The notes: generated from the letters alone by a model not told the origin. DNA of 64,000 nt from Tenodera sinensis (GCA_030765045.1 CM060972.1:4014501-4078500), one strand, 5' to 3'. Shown: positions 39,076 through 49,937, counted from the first letter of the stretch. Numbers and translations: made by a program.

Positions 39076-40067
39076 GAAAATGATCAGATGATGACGTAGA
39101 TATAATAAGTGTGCATTTACCTACGCTATCCTTATCCTCTACATTACTGTTACTGCATGAATAGTGAGACGGTACTTTAGTGTGAAAACCCTCCAATTAT
39201 AATTATGTTTATTAATGAATTAAGATACATAATGAGTATGATTAGATATATTTGAGTAAGAAGTAAATATTGTTTTCGATGCATATATGTAATTGTAGAT
39301 TGTATTAGCAAGCCTGGGAAGTATAAGGTATAAGGTGTTATGGTAAAACACTGTCAGGGACCTTAGTTTTAAAAGCTACAGTGTGGCAAATTTTAGGAAA
39401 ACAAGTTCTGTCTACCTACCCGCCCACTGTGGAACTGTGTCCACCCGCATATCTATTGTTATATCTCGAAGGGCGTTTTTCCTTTGTTGTATTGTACGAT
39501 AACGTACCGAAACAGAAAAGTGAGAGGGAACATCTCACTGGATATAGCTCGGGAAATTCCCTGATCCAAGATTGCACTTCAGAGGTGGAGATAGAGAAAC
39601 CCAACAGTTAAGTAAAGCATAAAATGGTCTGACAACTCCACCAATAAGAATTAAGTGTAATTGTAGGGGCCTGCTTGCTTAAACGTCTTCTACATGAAAT
39701 GGCAGAAGTGAGGATATCGGCTCCGAACAATCTCACACACGCCTCCAGTAAACGAACGTGTCCTTACTAAATAACCTTAACAAGGACGCGAACGTTCGCC
39801 TAGTAATGAATATGAATGTAAAATAACTAACAGAAGTCGGAAATACTACTTGTGATTGAAACCACGGCAATTATTGCTTTACTGCGTTTCCCACCACCTG
39901 AGGTCGTCGTTCCTCGATAAAGTCCATTTATACAAACGAGGCAATGGTGAGGAAGGGTATCAAACCCAGCAGGAGAGCAACAAGAACCAGTACAGCGAGG
40001 AACGAACCAAGTACTGCTGCCTCAGTAGCAGTCTGTATCTTCATAGTCGATCTACTTTGTCTTCATT
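39076..40067. other. no recognisable gene
   Basis: Flanking DNA before the nested LINE insertion. Overlapping frames at 39,381-39,611 and 39,856-40,141 show no recognisable protein; they are short and lack context. Confidence 0.5.
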
Positions 40068-40081
40068 GCTGTTGGTCGTAT
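40068..40081 (+). repeat. left target-site duplication of outer LINE
   Basis: GCTGTTGGTCGTAT, 14 bp, repeated exactly at 47,592-47,605. The neighbouring bases differ (T and T here, G and A at the right copy), so the duplication is exactly 14 bp. Confidence 0.9.
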
Positions 40082-40104
40082 TTCAATTTGAATTTGATTT
40101 GGTT

Positions 40105-40140
40105 TAAGGGCGCTCAACTTCTAGGTCATCAGCGCCCTTA
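40105..40140 (-). promoter_or_regulatory. 3'-terminal hairpin of outer LINE
   Basis: TAAGGGCGCT and AGCGCCCTTA form a perfect 10-bp stem around a 16-nt loop (GATGACCTAGAAGTTG on the minus strand). It is followed on the minus strand by AACCAAATCAAATTCAAA, the element's tail. In LINEs with stringent 3'-end recognition such a hairpin is the likely binding site of the reverse transcriptase. The same loop and 3' arm occur in the 38-bp insertion at 51.4 kb. Confidence 0.7.
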
Positions 40141-40309
40141 AAAGATTCATGGCAATAGCCAGATATAAATTTCACTCAAAAAATAAAAATACTAGCAACA
40201 AGAAAAATATACAAAGGTAAAAAGCAGTGGCAATAGCCAAATATGAAACAAGGTGATAAATATGTTCAAAAGCAGAAACAGATAATTAAAAATTTTAAAT
40301 CCTCAAATT

Positions 40310-41020
40310 GATATTGCACTCCGCTAAAAAATTAAAAACTCTATCAACCACTGTTTTGTCGTCCGCTAGGACCTCTGCAAGTTCGGCAGGCAGCTGCAGA
40401 GAATCCCGAAGGTGCGCTAGAGAGCAACACTCTAGCAGCACGTGGCGAACTGACAAAAGGTTGTCACACAGCGGACATAGAGGCGCAGGGTCCCTTCTAA
40501 ATAGCTAACCATGCGAAAAACTGCAGTGCCCTATTCCTATTCGAGCCAAACTAACCTCCTCGCGACGAGATGTGCGACAGGAAGTTACCCAGTTTATCGG
40601 AAGTTCTTTCACTTCTCTAAGCTTATTACCGCGGAGAGTTGACCACTCGTCGTGCCAGGACGACAGCACCGCTCTCCGCACTTCAAGCTTAAAGTCTTCC
40701 GAAGTAACACGTGAGATGGTAATACTGGGTTCTGTAGTTGCCGTCTTTGCTGCTAAATCTGCCATTTCATTCCCCGGCAAACCTACGTGACCAGGAATCC
40801 ATGCACACACCACGTCAACGCCAGAAGCGTGTAAAACATGGAGGGCATCCTGGATACGTTGTACAATAGGGTGGGGGTTGTACAACTGACAAAGGCTCTG
40901 CAGTGCACTAAGGGAATCGCTCAAAATCAGGCAGTCACCTAATTTACGACGGCGAACATACAAAACGGCTCGATAAATTGCATAAATTGCCTTGAGATTC
41001 CACCTGAGTTTTAATTGGGA
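40310..41020 (-). pseudogene. outer LINE ORF2: RNase H and C-terminal Cys/His region
   Basis: The frame from about 41,020 to 40,505 contains LKAIYAIYRAVLY, then the RNase H motif LILSDSLSAL and then AWIPGHVGLPGNEMADLAAK, where the Asp, His, Asn/Glu and final Asp of the RNase H fold are visible. The domain's first strand (usually YTDGS) is absent because the internal deletion ends just before it. Beyond the stop at 40,505 the minus strand continues PLCPLCDNLLSVRHVLLEC, the usual C-terminal zinc-like motif, so that stop is a late mutation. The domain would degrade RNA in RNA-DNA hybrids during reverse transcription. It is a remnant: no start codon and no polymerase upstream. Confidence 0.82.
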
Positions 41021-42226
41021 GGAACTCAGGGGAGTAGTTTTCCGAGCTAGACACTTGTGCGAAAGCACTGCCAAAGGTATTGGCCACTTCAAATGAATCA
41101 ACAACAGCTCCTGTGGCTGTTTTTAGTCCCGCTATTGGTATTTGGGTCGTTTTAGCTGCAACACGCCTTAATCTATCCCACACAACAGAGGAAGGTGTGT
41201 GTCGGTTAAATGAAGCTACAAATTTGCTCCATGATGACTTTTTGCTATCCTTAATGACTTGTCTGGACCTGGCGCGCATTCTCTTGTATTCGATTAGGTT
41301 TTCCAAATTAGGGTGATATTGGAAAATCCTAAGAGCACGCCTTCGAGCACGAATGGCATTCCGACATTCTTCCGTCCACCAGGGGACGGGAAATCGACGG
41401 GGGTGTGAAGTCGACCGCGGAATTGACTGTTCAGCAGCAGAGAGAATTGTCTCCGTGAGATGCTGCGCCAAATTATTCACTGAGTCGTGCTCGTTGTACG
41501 TAAAGACAACCAGCTGGGTGTAAAGGTTCCAGTTGGCATGGTCCAAACGCCATCTGGGCATACGTGTGGAAAATGTATGTTGTGTCAAGAGACTAATAAG
41601 ACATGGGAAGTGGTCACTAGAGTGTAAATCAGAGATGACATTCCATTGTAAGGAGACTGCCAACTGAGGTGAACAAACTGCAAGATCGAGGTGTGAGAGT
41701 CAGAAATGAATGTAGGCTCTCCAGTGTTGAGGAGAGCTAGGTTGTGACTGTCTAAGAAATCGGCAATGAGCGTACCTCTCGCACAAGCGCGACTTGAACC
41801 CCAAAGTGGGTGGTGCGCACTGAAGACTCCCACCAACAGAAACGGTGTTGGTAACTGGGAAACTAGATCTTCTAAATCAATGTGCGAGAAGTCATGGGAC
41901 GGAGGCAAATAAACATTACAGATAGTGAAATGTATGTTTGGCAGTTTAATCCATACAGCAACTGATTGTATATCAGAGTGCAATGGTAGAGTTTGCATAT
42001 ATACGTCATCTCTAACAAGCATCATAGCGCCGCCATGTGCTGGAACACCCTCTTCTGGTGTAACATCACACCGTGCTGGGGTGTATCGCCTTAGATGGAA
42101 AGCGTCTTGAGGACGCAACTTAGTCTCTTGCAAACATGCAACCAGAGGTTCGTTTTCTTTGAGCAAGAGCTCAAGTTCTGGTCTTTGACTTCGAATTCCA
42201 CGTATGTTCCATTGTAGGATAGTCAT
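41010..42226 (-). pseudogene. outer LINE ORF2: endonuclease and linker
   Basis: ORF2 opens with MTILQWNIRGIRSQ at 42,226, 44 bp after the ORF1 stop, and shows the apurinic-like endonuclease order: N7 in QWNIRG, E34 in CLQETKL, CNVYLPPS at about residue 103, and SDHFP near 41,600. The usual GDFNAHH motif reads GVFSAHH at residues 133-139, so the catalytic Asp and Asn are both replaced (GTC at 41,825-41,827 instead of GAC). A frameshift lies near 41,685. The linker (PWWTEECRNAIRARRRALR) follows and ends at YSPEFLPIKTQ near 41,030, where a complete element would enter the reverse-transcriptase domain; instead the sequence jumps to RNase H. The endonuclease would nick target DNA; this one should be inactive. 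Confidence 0.85.
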
Positions 42227-42269
42227 ATTGCATTGTGTATGGGATAGGTAATTCCAAGGTAACTCTTCA

Positions 42270-43633
42270 TTACTTTGGAGTAGGCGGTTGGCGAACTAAT
42301 TTAGCCCTTTTCTTCTCTCTTGGGCTGACATTTTTTTCGGACGCTTTTTCGCGCCTCTTTTCCACTGGGGGTCTCCCAGCGTGGGCAGATTGATCTAAAT
42401 CCATGTCCTCTGCCGAGGACGTGCATTTTCCCATAGCAAACTTGGGTTCGAGTGTCTCGAACCGGTTGCTAATGGGGACCGGCGAAGATGAAAGACGCCG
42501 GTCTGAGTCCACCCCTGAAGATTCTCCAGACGAGGATTTTCGAGATCTTCGAGATGTTCGGGGACTCCTACATCCCTTCGATGTACTGGGATCGGACGTA
42601 CCATTTTCCTTGAGGAAGTCGTTTCTTGTATAGGTCTTCTTGAACTTAATCGGTGAGGCATCATATCTTACGGGCTTGCTTCTATCTTGTGTTGATCTTG
42701 ATGCTTTTGATGGTGATGTAACGCTGATGTTCTTTGTACTTACGGACTTTGTAGACGTTGACACAGATTTGCGTGCCGACGTAGAAGGCTTTGGAATTGA
42801 GCTACGGGCTACGAGTGTCTTTTCTGATATTATTGCCCCATTTATATCGCTGGTTTGTGTTGCGATTTCTCGTTTCGGTACCGTTTTAGCTGTAACTGAG
42901 CTATAGGTACCGGATCTTGGAACAGAGGGTTGGCGTAGACGCAAGAGCTTCCGGGCTTCTGAGAAGGGCACCTTCTCTCTAACCCGTATCTCTTGGATCG
43001 CTCTTTCCTCTACAAAACGGGGGCAATCTCGGGAACTGGATGCATGTTCACCTTTGCAGTTTACGCATGACGGCGCTGCAGCACAATCACCATCATGTAA
43101 TGCATCCCCACAGTTATTACAAGTTAGGTATTCCCTTGCAAAACTCGTTTGTATGCCCAAAGCGCTGGCATTTAAAACGTCTCAGCGGGTTCGGGATGAA
43201 CGGCCTAACTTCGATGGACTCATACCCTGCCTTAATCCTTTGCGGGAGATCTACCCGATCAAAGGTCAGGAACAGGGTGCGTGTTGGCTTGAGTTCACCA
43301 CCTTCTTTTCATTGAACCCGGTAAACATTAGTAACGCCTTGTTCCGTAAGATTTTCTTGAATCTCCTCATTGCTTAAATCATCCAATGCACGGGTGTTTA
43401 TCACGCCGCACGAGGAGTTCAAAGTTCTGTGCATCTGAACACTGACAGGATAACTTGCTAGCATATTCGCTTTCAGTATCTTAGCTGCCTGGGTAGCTGA
43501 ATGTGCTTCAACCAGGAGCGTGCCATTGCGAGATCTAGTACATGACTTTACTGGACCAGCAACGTTATCCAAACCCTTTTGTATGGTAAATGGGCTCACC
43601 GATAAAAATTTCTTCTCTGCCTCAGTTCTAGTT
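42270..43633 (-). pseudogene. outer LINE ORF1, main part, with zinc knuckles
   Basis: Nucleic-acid-binding ORF1. It begins after the inner LINE with RTEAEKKFLSVSPFTIQKGL, continues SCGVINTRALDDLSNEEIQE, and then has three knuckles: FKCQRFGHTNEFC (about 43,140-43,181, first Cys replaced by Arg), CNNCGDALHDGDC and CVNCKGEHASSSRDC. A basic, Ser-rich tail ends at 42,270. The order (RNA-binding-like domain, three knuckles, basic tail) is typical of I, Jockey and related LINE ORF1 proteins, which coat the element RNA. A stop codon at 43,309-43,311 and a frameshift near 43,130 break it. The N-terminus lies on the far side of the inner LINE, at 46,857-47,002. Confidence 0.85.
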
Positions 43634-43635
43634 TA

Positions 43636-43767
43636 ATGGTAGATGGAAACTTATGGTTGGATGCACGGGACTTTGGGAGAGATGGGGTACATTTGAATAG
43701 GAGGGGATCTCACAAATTTGGTAAACTGCTGTGTAACATAATTAGCTCTGTAACTACGGAAAACTAA
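43636..43767 (+). pseudogene. inner LINE ORF1 C-terminal tail, esterase-like
   Basis: A 43-codon open stretch ending at TAA 43,765-43,767 contains GRDGVHLNRRGSHKFGKLL. The DGVHLNRRG motif is the last conserved block of the SGNH-type esterase domain found in ORF1 of CR1-group LINEs, with the Asp and His of the catalytic triad. The upstream part, including the nucleophile Ser, is lost to 5' truncation, so this is only a remnant. It lies 11 bp before the first ATG of the ORF2 region. Confidence 0.6.
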
Positions 43768-43778
43768 TAAGGTGTAAG

Positions 43779-44972
43779 GTGGATGTGTTGGCTCATAACT
43801 TGAAAAGAAACGAAGGAAATAATACAAGGTTAGTAGGCCTAGGTGAAAGGAATGGTGGCAAATTGTTATATGGGTCAGAAAAGTCAATAAGGGTAGTACA
43901 TTTAAACGTGCAATATATAAGCCAGAAAATGGCAGCCTGTGAGTATTTACTGAGTATGTACCAGATATTGTAGTATTTACTGAACATGGTCTCAATAGTG
44001 AACAACTCAGTCTGTGTAAATTTAACAATTATGACATTGTAAGTAGTTTTGCTAGATCTGAACATAAAGGAGGGGGGGGGTATCTATGCTTGTTCGTAGA
44101 TCTTTGAGTGCTTCAATAGTAGATGTGAGTGACTTTCAGACTGAGAAATTATTTGAGGTTGCAAGCTTAAAGCTAGATGCCCACAAACAGAGTATACTAA
44201 TTCTAGGGATTTACAGGTCTCCCAGCTCAGAAGTAGATATATTTATTGCACTTTTAGATAAACTGTTGTCAAAATTATATGGAAAATACAAAAAAATTAT
44301 AATTGCAGGAGACCTTAATATTAATCTAAACTATGATGACAAATCTTACAAAAAATTATTTGATGTATTTAATAGCTACAATATTGATGATTTAATACAC
44401 AAACCAACTAGGCAAACTGCTCTAACATCTTCCACCATCGATCATGTTGCTTCTAATCTAAGTAATGTGAAGATTAATGCATGCAATATTAATACCCTCA
44501 TCTCAGATCACTTTGCCCAATGTGTAGATTTTATAGGTATAAATGGAAAAGAAGTGAAAAAGGAGATGAAAACCTTTCGTTACTTAAACACAAGCTGCAT
44601 CACACAACTAATTGGGGAACTAGGGATGGAAAAATGGGATGCCGTTTATTTGGCCAACAGCGTGAACGGGAAATGGGATAAATTCTACCAAATTTTTAGA
44701 ATGCATCTCAATGCATGCTGTCCTATTAAAACAAAAGTTCTACATAGAAACAAATTTGGAAGGATAAAACTTAATTTAGAAACAATAAAGTTGAAAGATG
44801 ATATGAAGCATTTTTATGAGTTACATAAAGAAACAGGATATGAGTACTACAAAAATAAATATAAACAGGTTAAAAAACAATATTTGAAAACTTTCAATAA
44901 TCTTAAAGCTAATATGTATAAAGAAAAAATAAACAATTCGGGGAACATTTGTAAAACAACTTGGGGTATAGT
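43779..44972 (+). pseudogene. inner LINE ORF2: endonuclease domain
   Basis: N-terminal part of ORF2. RVVHLNVQYISQKMAACEYLL (43,890-43,950) supplies the first conserved Asn; PDIVVFTEHGLN in a shifted frame supplies the catalytic Glu. ILGIYRSPSS, AGDLNINLN (Asp and Asn), SSTIDHVASN and ISDHFAQ follow in order, the full apurinic-like endonuclease signature. The catalytic residues I can see are all present. Two frameshifts separate the pieces: one near 43,950 and one at the G run 44,071-44,080. A third, at about 44,970 (ICKTTWGI then NEARKSKP), splits it from the polymerase part. It would nick target DNA to prime reverse transcription. Confidence 0.82.
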
Positions 44973-46704
44973 AATGAGGCTAGGAAAAGCAAACCCAGAT
45001 CAATAAATCTTGAACTGGATGTAAATGGAGCAGTATTGAATGACCCTGGTAAACTCTGTGACTATGTAAACCAATTTTTTCTGGATGTCGCAGCCCAATC
45101 AAGTAATCAAACAAACTCATATAAAGTCTATGTAAGGGAAACCTACCCATCCTTTTTTATTAATCCTGTGACAAGAGCTGAAATAATAAGTATAATAAGT
45201 AAACTACCAAACAAAGCTATTGGTGGGTGGGACGAAATAAGTACATTAATCCTTAAGCAATGCAAACATGTACTTGCTGATCCTCTTGAGCATCTCATAA
45301 ACTATTCTATATCGAGAGGGCAATTTCCAGATTGCCTAAAATTATCCATTGTTAGACCTATATATAAGCGTGGTGATACAAAGGATATAAACAATTACAG
45401 GCCGATTACAATAACTTCAGAACTAGCCAAAATTTTTGAAAGGGTTATATTGCAGAGACTTATAAGCTTCCTGGAAAAAAAATAAAACTATTATAAACTC
45501 ACAACATGGTTTTAGGAAACATTTCTCAACGATTTCAGCCATTATGGAATGCACAAATAATATAGTAAAGCACTTAGAAAACAAGGAAAAAACTGCAACA
45601 TTATTCTTTGACCTTACAAAAGCGTTTGATTATGTTAATCACAATATTCTACTAAATAAGTTAGAAGCATATGGAATTAGGGGTCTAGCAAAAGATTTAA
45701 TTAGTTCATACCTTATTGGCAGGAAACAAGCAACACAAATACACCATAAACAAGGGAATTTAACAATAAAAAATACATCCAGTTTCAAAACAGTAAAGTA
45801 TGGGGTTCCGCAGGGTTCAGTGATGGGCCCTCTCTTATTTATACTGTATGTGAATGATATTCCCAACAATGGGAACAGTAAAGCAATCTCATATGCAGAT
45901 GATACAACAACTGTATGTTGGGGCACTTCCATTGAAGACTTAAATAATACAATGACACAAACTATTGAAACACTGTTTAAATACTTTAAGGAAAACAATT
46001 TAAAATGTAACATGTCTAAAACAAAGCTAATTCAGTATAATCTAGGTAATTCAAATAATGAATCAAACATGATACAATTATCAGATTACAACATACATTG
46101 TGAAAGTAAACAGCCCTTCCTAGGTCTTATAATAGATCAAAAGCTCACATGGTCGGAACACATTCAATATATCAGTGGTAAAATCAGTAAATCGTTGTAT
46201 TTACTTAGGCACTTTTCCAGTCTTCTTGAAGAGAAAGAATTAAAAATGATCTACTATGGTGTCTTATACCCTCATTTGGTGTATGGAATTGAGATTTGGG
46301 GTTGCAGTGCAAAAATATATATGGAGAGAATATTGAAACTGCAAAAGAAGGCAATTAGAATAATATATAAATTAAACTATACTGACTCATGTAAGCAATA
46401 CTTTAGGGAAAAGCAAATCTTTACAGTATTCTCATTATATGTATATAGGGTAGTTATTTATGTGTGGAAGAAGGATAATCTAAGGAACAGTGACATACAT
46501 CACTATAACACTCGAAACAATAGTGATTTTTTCAGACAGGGTTTTAGAATGAATTGTAGCATTAAAGATCCAAATGTAATGGGAATAATACTGTACAATA
46601 AGTTACCAAATTATATTAAACAAGCTAAATCCAATAATGGTTTTAAGAAGGAGCTCAGAAATTACTTAATAAACAAGGCCTTGTATACTATGGATGAATT
46701 GTAA
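44973..46704 (+). pseudogene. inner LINE ORF2: reverse transcriptase
   Basis: Motifs in order: VRPIYKRGDTKDINNYRPIT, QHGFRKHFST, LFFDLTKAFDYVNHNILL, GVPQGSVMGPLLFILYVNDI, SYADDTTTV (intact catalytic Asp pair near 45,895), NMSKTKLIQ and FLGLIIDQKLTWSEHI. The C-terminal region ends YNTRNNSDFF and then the stop at 46,702-46,704, without RNase H. One frameshift is seen, at the A run 45,475-45,482: eight A residues where seven would keep the frame. The polymerase copies element RNA at a nicked target. Apart from that single A the domain looks intact, so this is a recently active lineage or the run is a sequencing error. Confidence 0.88.
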
Positions 46705-46852
46705 ATATAGTGATAAGATATTAATTGTAAATGCAAATTGTAGATATGTAATCTGAATAATTGTAATGAAAGTGTACATATGTAATTGAACTGACAATGT
46801 CAGAAACTACTTGTAGTCTATTGACAATAAATGCATCATTATCATTATCATT
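46705..46852 (+). mobile_element. inner LINE 3' untranslated region and ATCATT tail
   Basis: AT-rich, ending GACAATAAATGCATC followed by ATTATC-type repeats. AATAAA at 46,826-46,831 resembles a polyadenylation signal. A short tandem tail instead of poly(A) is usual for CR1-like elements. Confidence 0.65.
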
Positions 46853-46856
46853 AGTT

Positions 46857-47002
46857 ATTACTAAGTAGCAAGGACCACTCGACTCTGTTACTTCCTTTAC
46901 ATAAACTTTAATGTTTTTTTTTTTTTGTTTTTTTTGAGTTTTTTGGGAACTAATGGCGATGTCACCCTCCACCATTGCAAATGTCTCCGATGGCATGCTC
47001 AC
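46857..47002 (-). pseudogene. outer LINE ORF1, N-terminal piece
   Basis: Starts MSMPSETFAMVEGD at 47,002 (or the second Met two codons on), passes through a Lys/Gln-rich A-run segment, and ends SSGPCYLVIT at the inner LINE's insertion point. The frame runs without shift into RTEAEKKF on the other side of the insertion (43,633 and below). This shows both parts were one reading frame before the second LINE landed. Confidence 0.8.
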
Positions 47003-47591
47003 TTCCTGGGCGCCACCCCGGCTTAGCTGAGAGTCCTTAGGGTCTCACCTCCCAATGTATAGACAGAGGGACCCAATCGCCTTCAGGAGTGCATCAGCTC
47101 ATGCAATGGCCCCTCCCCGGAACTGACCTTTATCAGCGGATACGCACACAGATCCTACATGATAACCAGGGGCTGGGACTTACGCGATTACCCAGTCACC
47201 CCTTGCGTCACCCGCGCGTAGGTTATCCATCAGACTGTGTACAGGGAGGTAACAGGTGGGAGGTCAAACACAAAAGTGGACCAAAGTTGATTGGGCGTTT
47301 GGCATGTGCCCTCTCACCTCTTGAAGGAACCCAATCGAGAGTATGGCTCGGGGCCCCGGGTACGCCAAACCCGTCTCTACCGTAGTAGGAGCCCCTGGGG
47401 GAGTTTGATTTCGGAGTCCTCTTCTCCTAGATGAGTCGTCGACCAAGACTAACGAGCCTCATCTACCCGTTTGGAATGTTCTTTGCTTCCCCTCACCTCT
47501 TGCCTACCAGTAGTCAAAATGACAGATAGTAGGCCGTCTGGTTTGGGTACTGAGCCCCTTCGTCACGTCAAGGCGACACTCCTTCGGAGGG
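47003..47591 (-). mobile_element. outer LINE 5' untranslated region
   Basis: GC-richer than the surroundings and without meaningful frames. It starts on the minus strand with CCCCTCCGAAGGAGTG next to the right target duplication. LINE leaders of this group often carry an internal promoter near +1, but I cannot identify one by sequence. Confidence 0.65.
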
Positions 47592-47605
47592 GCTGTTGGT
47601 CGTAT
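47592..47605 (+). repeat. right target-site duplication of outer LINE
   Basis: GCTGTTGGTCGTAT, identical to 40,068-40,081. It fixes the 5' end of the element at 47,591 and shows that both ends are complete. Confidence 0.9.
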
Positions 47606-49937
47606 AATGACAAGGTACCCTATTAACTTGATCTGAATCTTTGCTCAACATTTCCACATAACCCTAAAATTAACTTGGCACTTTAAAACACCTAACTGAT
47701 GTGAAAATAATTAATTATTTGCCGATTGCCTTTTACCCTATGACACATGTGAATATACGAAAGTACAGTAAATACGCATTATTTTTTTGAAACATTTTCA
47801 CACTATTTTATTCAAATTTCTCCGGTCGAAAGTGTTCATCCATTGTGGAGTCTGGGAATAATCCCAAAGTCAACAACAGTTTCGCTTCACTGAACTGTGA
47901 TTCTTATGCCAAGTTTTAAAGATACTCTTCCGGAGATGAACTTGCCCATCTGATCAACTTCCTGCTCATGATTATTTAATACTTTCCTAAAAATCAGGGG
48001 CTGTGAAACTTTCCTTGGCATATTTATTATGTGTGACAAAAAACAAAAAAAAATCGTTATCGAGTTTTTAGCTGAATGCAATATAAGTATCATACTTTCA
48101 GCGTTTTGTTTGGTATTTTATTGGTACTAAACGAACTTTGTTGTATGTACATATATTCACATTACTTATGATTTATTTGTATATCTGTATATTCTACAAA
48201 GTGTTCATCTAAACTCATTTTTCTACTTACTTCACATCAACCATGCCCGAACTATAACATATTCTTGTACTTATGCACAAGGAGGTTAGGTGACAGACAA
48301 TGGCATTAATGTTCACGTAATTTTGTACAACCACAAGTTTACATGAGTTATGGAGTAACTGTATTAAATGGTCCCAGCGTTTATATTTACACTTAATTTA
48401 AAATATCTATTCATATTTTAATAGAAATCTAACGTTTAAATACATTATGGTTTTAGAGTTTATCCTTCTCGTTGATTTATGTATCAGTTTCAAATTTGAC
48501 GTGTTGAGGTTACGACTGTATGTTTCGTTATGTTTAAAAACTAATGGATATTTCACTTCTGCAACTAATTATGTTTATTTAAGAAAGTTTTGTTTCAACT
48601 TGATCATAATTTCAGTACCTCAAATATCCACATGTACAGCTGTGACCACCATATTACAACATAACCTTAAAGTGAAGATTAGCATTTATAATCAATACAA
48701 GGTATATCTCTTCATGATACTGATATTATTAATAGCAACAACAACAACAACAACAATAATAATAACAACAACAACAACAACAAGAGCTTCTCCAGTAATA
48801 CTGCTAACCCACCAATAAAAAGATCCTCATGTAACAATGAATTCTTCGCCCTCTGCACAGCTGAAGCCTAAACTATGGACTCCTGTATATAAAATAAAGC
48901 TACTCTGTTTATTTAATATTAGTATTACTATTATAAATAACATTCTAATAAATTGAAATTCTCTTCTAGTTTTTGAAAGTCCATTGCTGTATATACTCTA
49001 TTATTGTGTGAAGACTAACATAATAGAAGTTGAAGGCGCAAGTATCGATTCTCGAATGTACAATCGAATGAGAAATGTGTGACTAATATGTAGGACACTA
49101 GTGTTAATTACATTAGAACATTAAAATCATTTTATAAATATGTTAAAGTTAGACACATGATCGAACATATGAAACTTGAGTATAATGCTTTCCTCGCATA
49201 ATATATTTACTATTATAACACCGGCCCTTAGTAATATTACTATAGTTGGTTAGAAAGGCAAATAGAAATGCAACATTTTGAAGGCCCTAACGGAACCAAC
49301 CCGGATCTTTGCTTTATTTAAACAATGAGCTGGCTCAGGTTCCTTCCCCCAGGACGTGACAGAATCTGCTCGTTCTGACAACATATCCCGGAAATCTCGA
49401 AGGTTATCTATCGCAGCTAAGCCCAATTAATCTGAACTGGCTTTGGATACCTGCGTCGTAGCCCTGCTGACCACAGAGTTCACAAGTCACACTGAATGTA
49501 TATTTATAACAGTTACCTACAATCCCATGTAAATTTGTTTCTAGTATCCTAGCATTAGAAGGAATTAATCGAGCAAATTACCCTATTTCTGTCACCAATA
49601 TCAGAAAATGAATGACGTAATTCCATGGCAAGCAGATCGTAATTATTATTTTTACTTATTTAACGCAAATTGCATAAAACGTTATATATAACATGAGTAT
49701 AATATTTCCATTGTGACACTTCCACTCATACACTGAACACACACTCGTGTCACAGTCAGTCACTAGTTACATAAATAACTATTATATTTGACAGTTACTT
49801 TCAAAAGTTTTGCGACTTAACCTCTGTGTATCTTATTTGTTTTGCTCTAATAGTTCATTATCATCTCTTGAAGACGTTCTGTTTACCCAAAGATAAACTT
49901 GAATATAGAAAACTTTCTAAGAATTTTTTACGATTCT
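47606..49937. other. AT-rich DNA without recognisable gene
   Basis: No supported gene. A CAA/AAT compound microsatellite lies at 48,734-48,782. The 123-codon frame at 48,447-48,818 runs into that microsatellite and shows no recognisable domain. A less AT-rich patch at 49,290-49,490 is unassigned. Confidence 0.5.

Larger units (their letters stand above)
43634..46852 (+). mobile_element. inner CR1/Jockey-like LINE inserted in ORF1 of outer LINE
   Basis: A 3.2-kb, 5'-truncated non-LTR element on the plus strand. It contains the last 43 codons of ORF1, a nearly complete ORF2 (endonuclease and reverse transcriptase, no RNase H) and a 3' tail of ATCATT repeats. The flanks share AGTT (43,630-43,633 and 46,853-46,856), either a 4-bp target duplication or microhomology. 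Few mutations separate it from an intact ORF2, so it is younger than its host element. Lack of RNase H, an esterase-like ORF1 tail and the overall motif order fit the CR1/Jockey groups; the exact clade is not settled. Confidence 0.85.
40082..47591 (-). mobile_element. outer I-group LINE, full-ended but internally deleted
   Basis: A non-LTR retrotransposon on the minus strand, bounded by a perfect 14-bp duplication. From its 5' end: untranslated leader (47,591-47,003), ORF1 with three zinc knuckles, ORF2 with endonuclease, RNase H and a C-terminal Cys/His motif, and a hairpin 3' end with an A/T-rich tail. RNase H after the reverse transcriptase is typical of the I group. The reverse-transcriptase domain is missing, and a second LINE (43,634-46,852) sits in ORF1. 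Without that insert about 4.29 kb remains, shorter than a complete element by roughly the size of a reverse-transcriptase region. It cannot move by itself. Confidence 0.88.

Noticed and set aside
43651..44065. Minus-strand frames of 125 and 90 codons within the inner LINE
   Set aside because: Antisense shadows of the LINE's endonuclease region.
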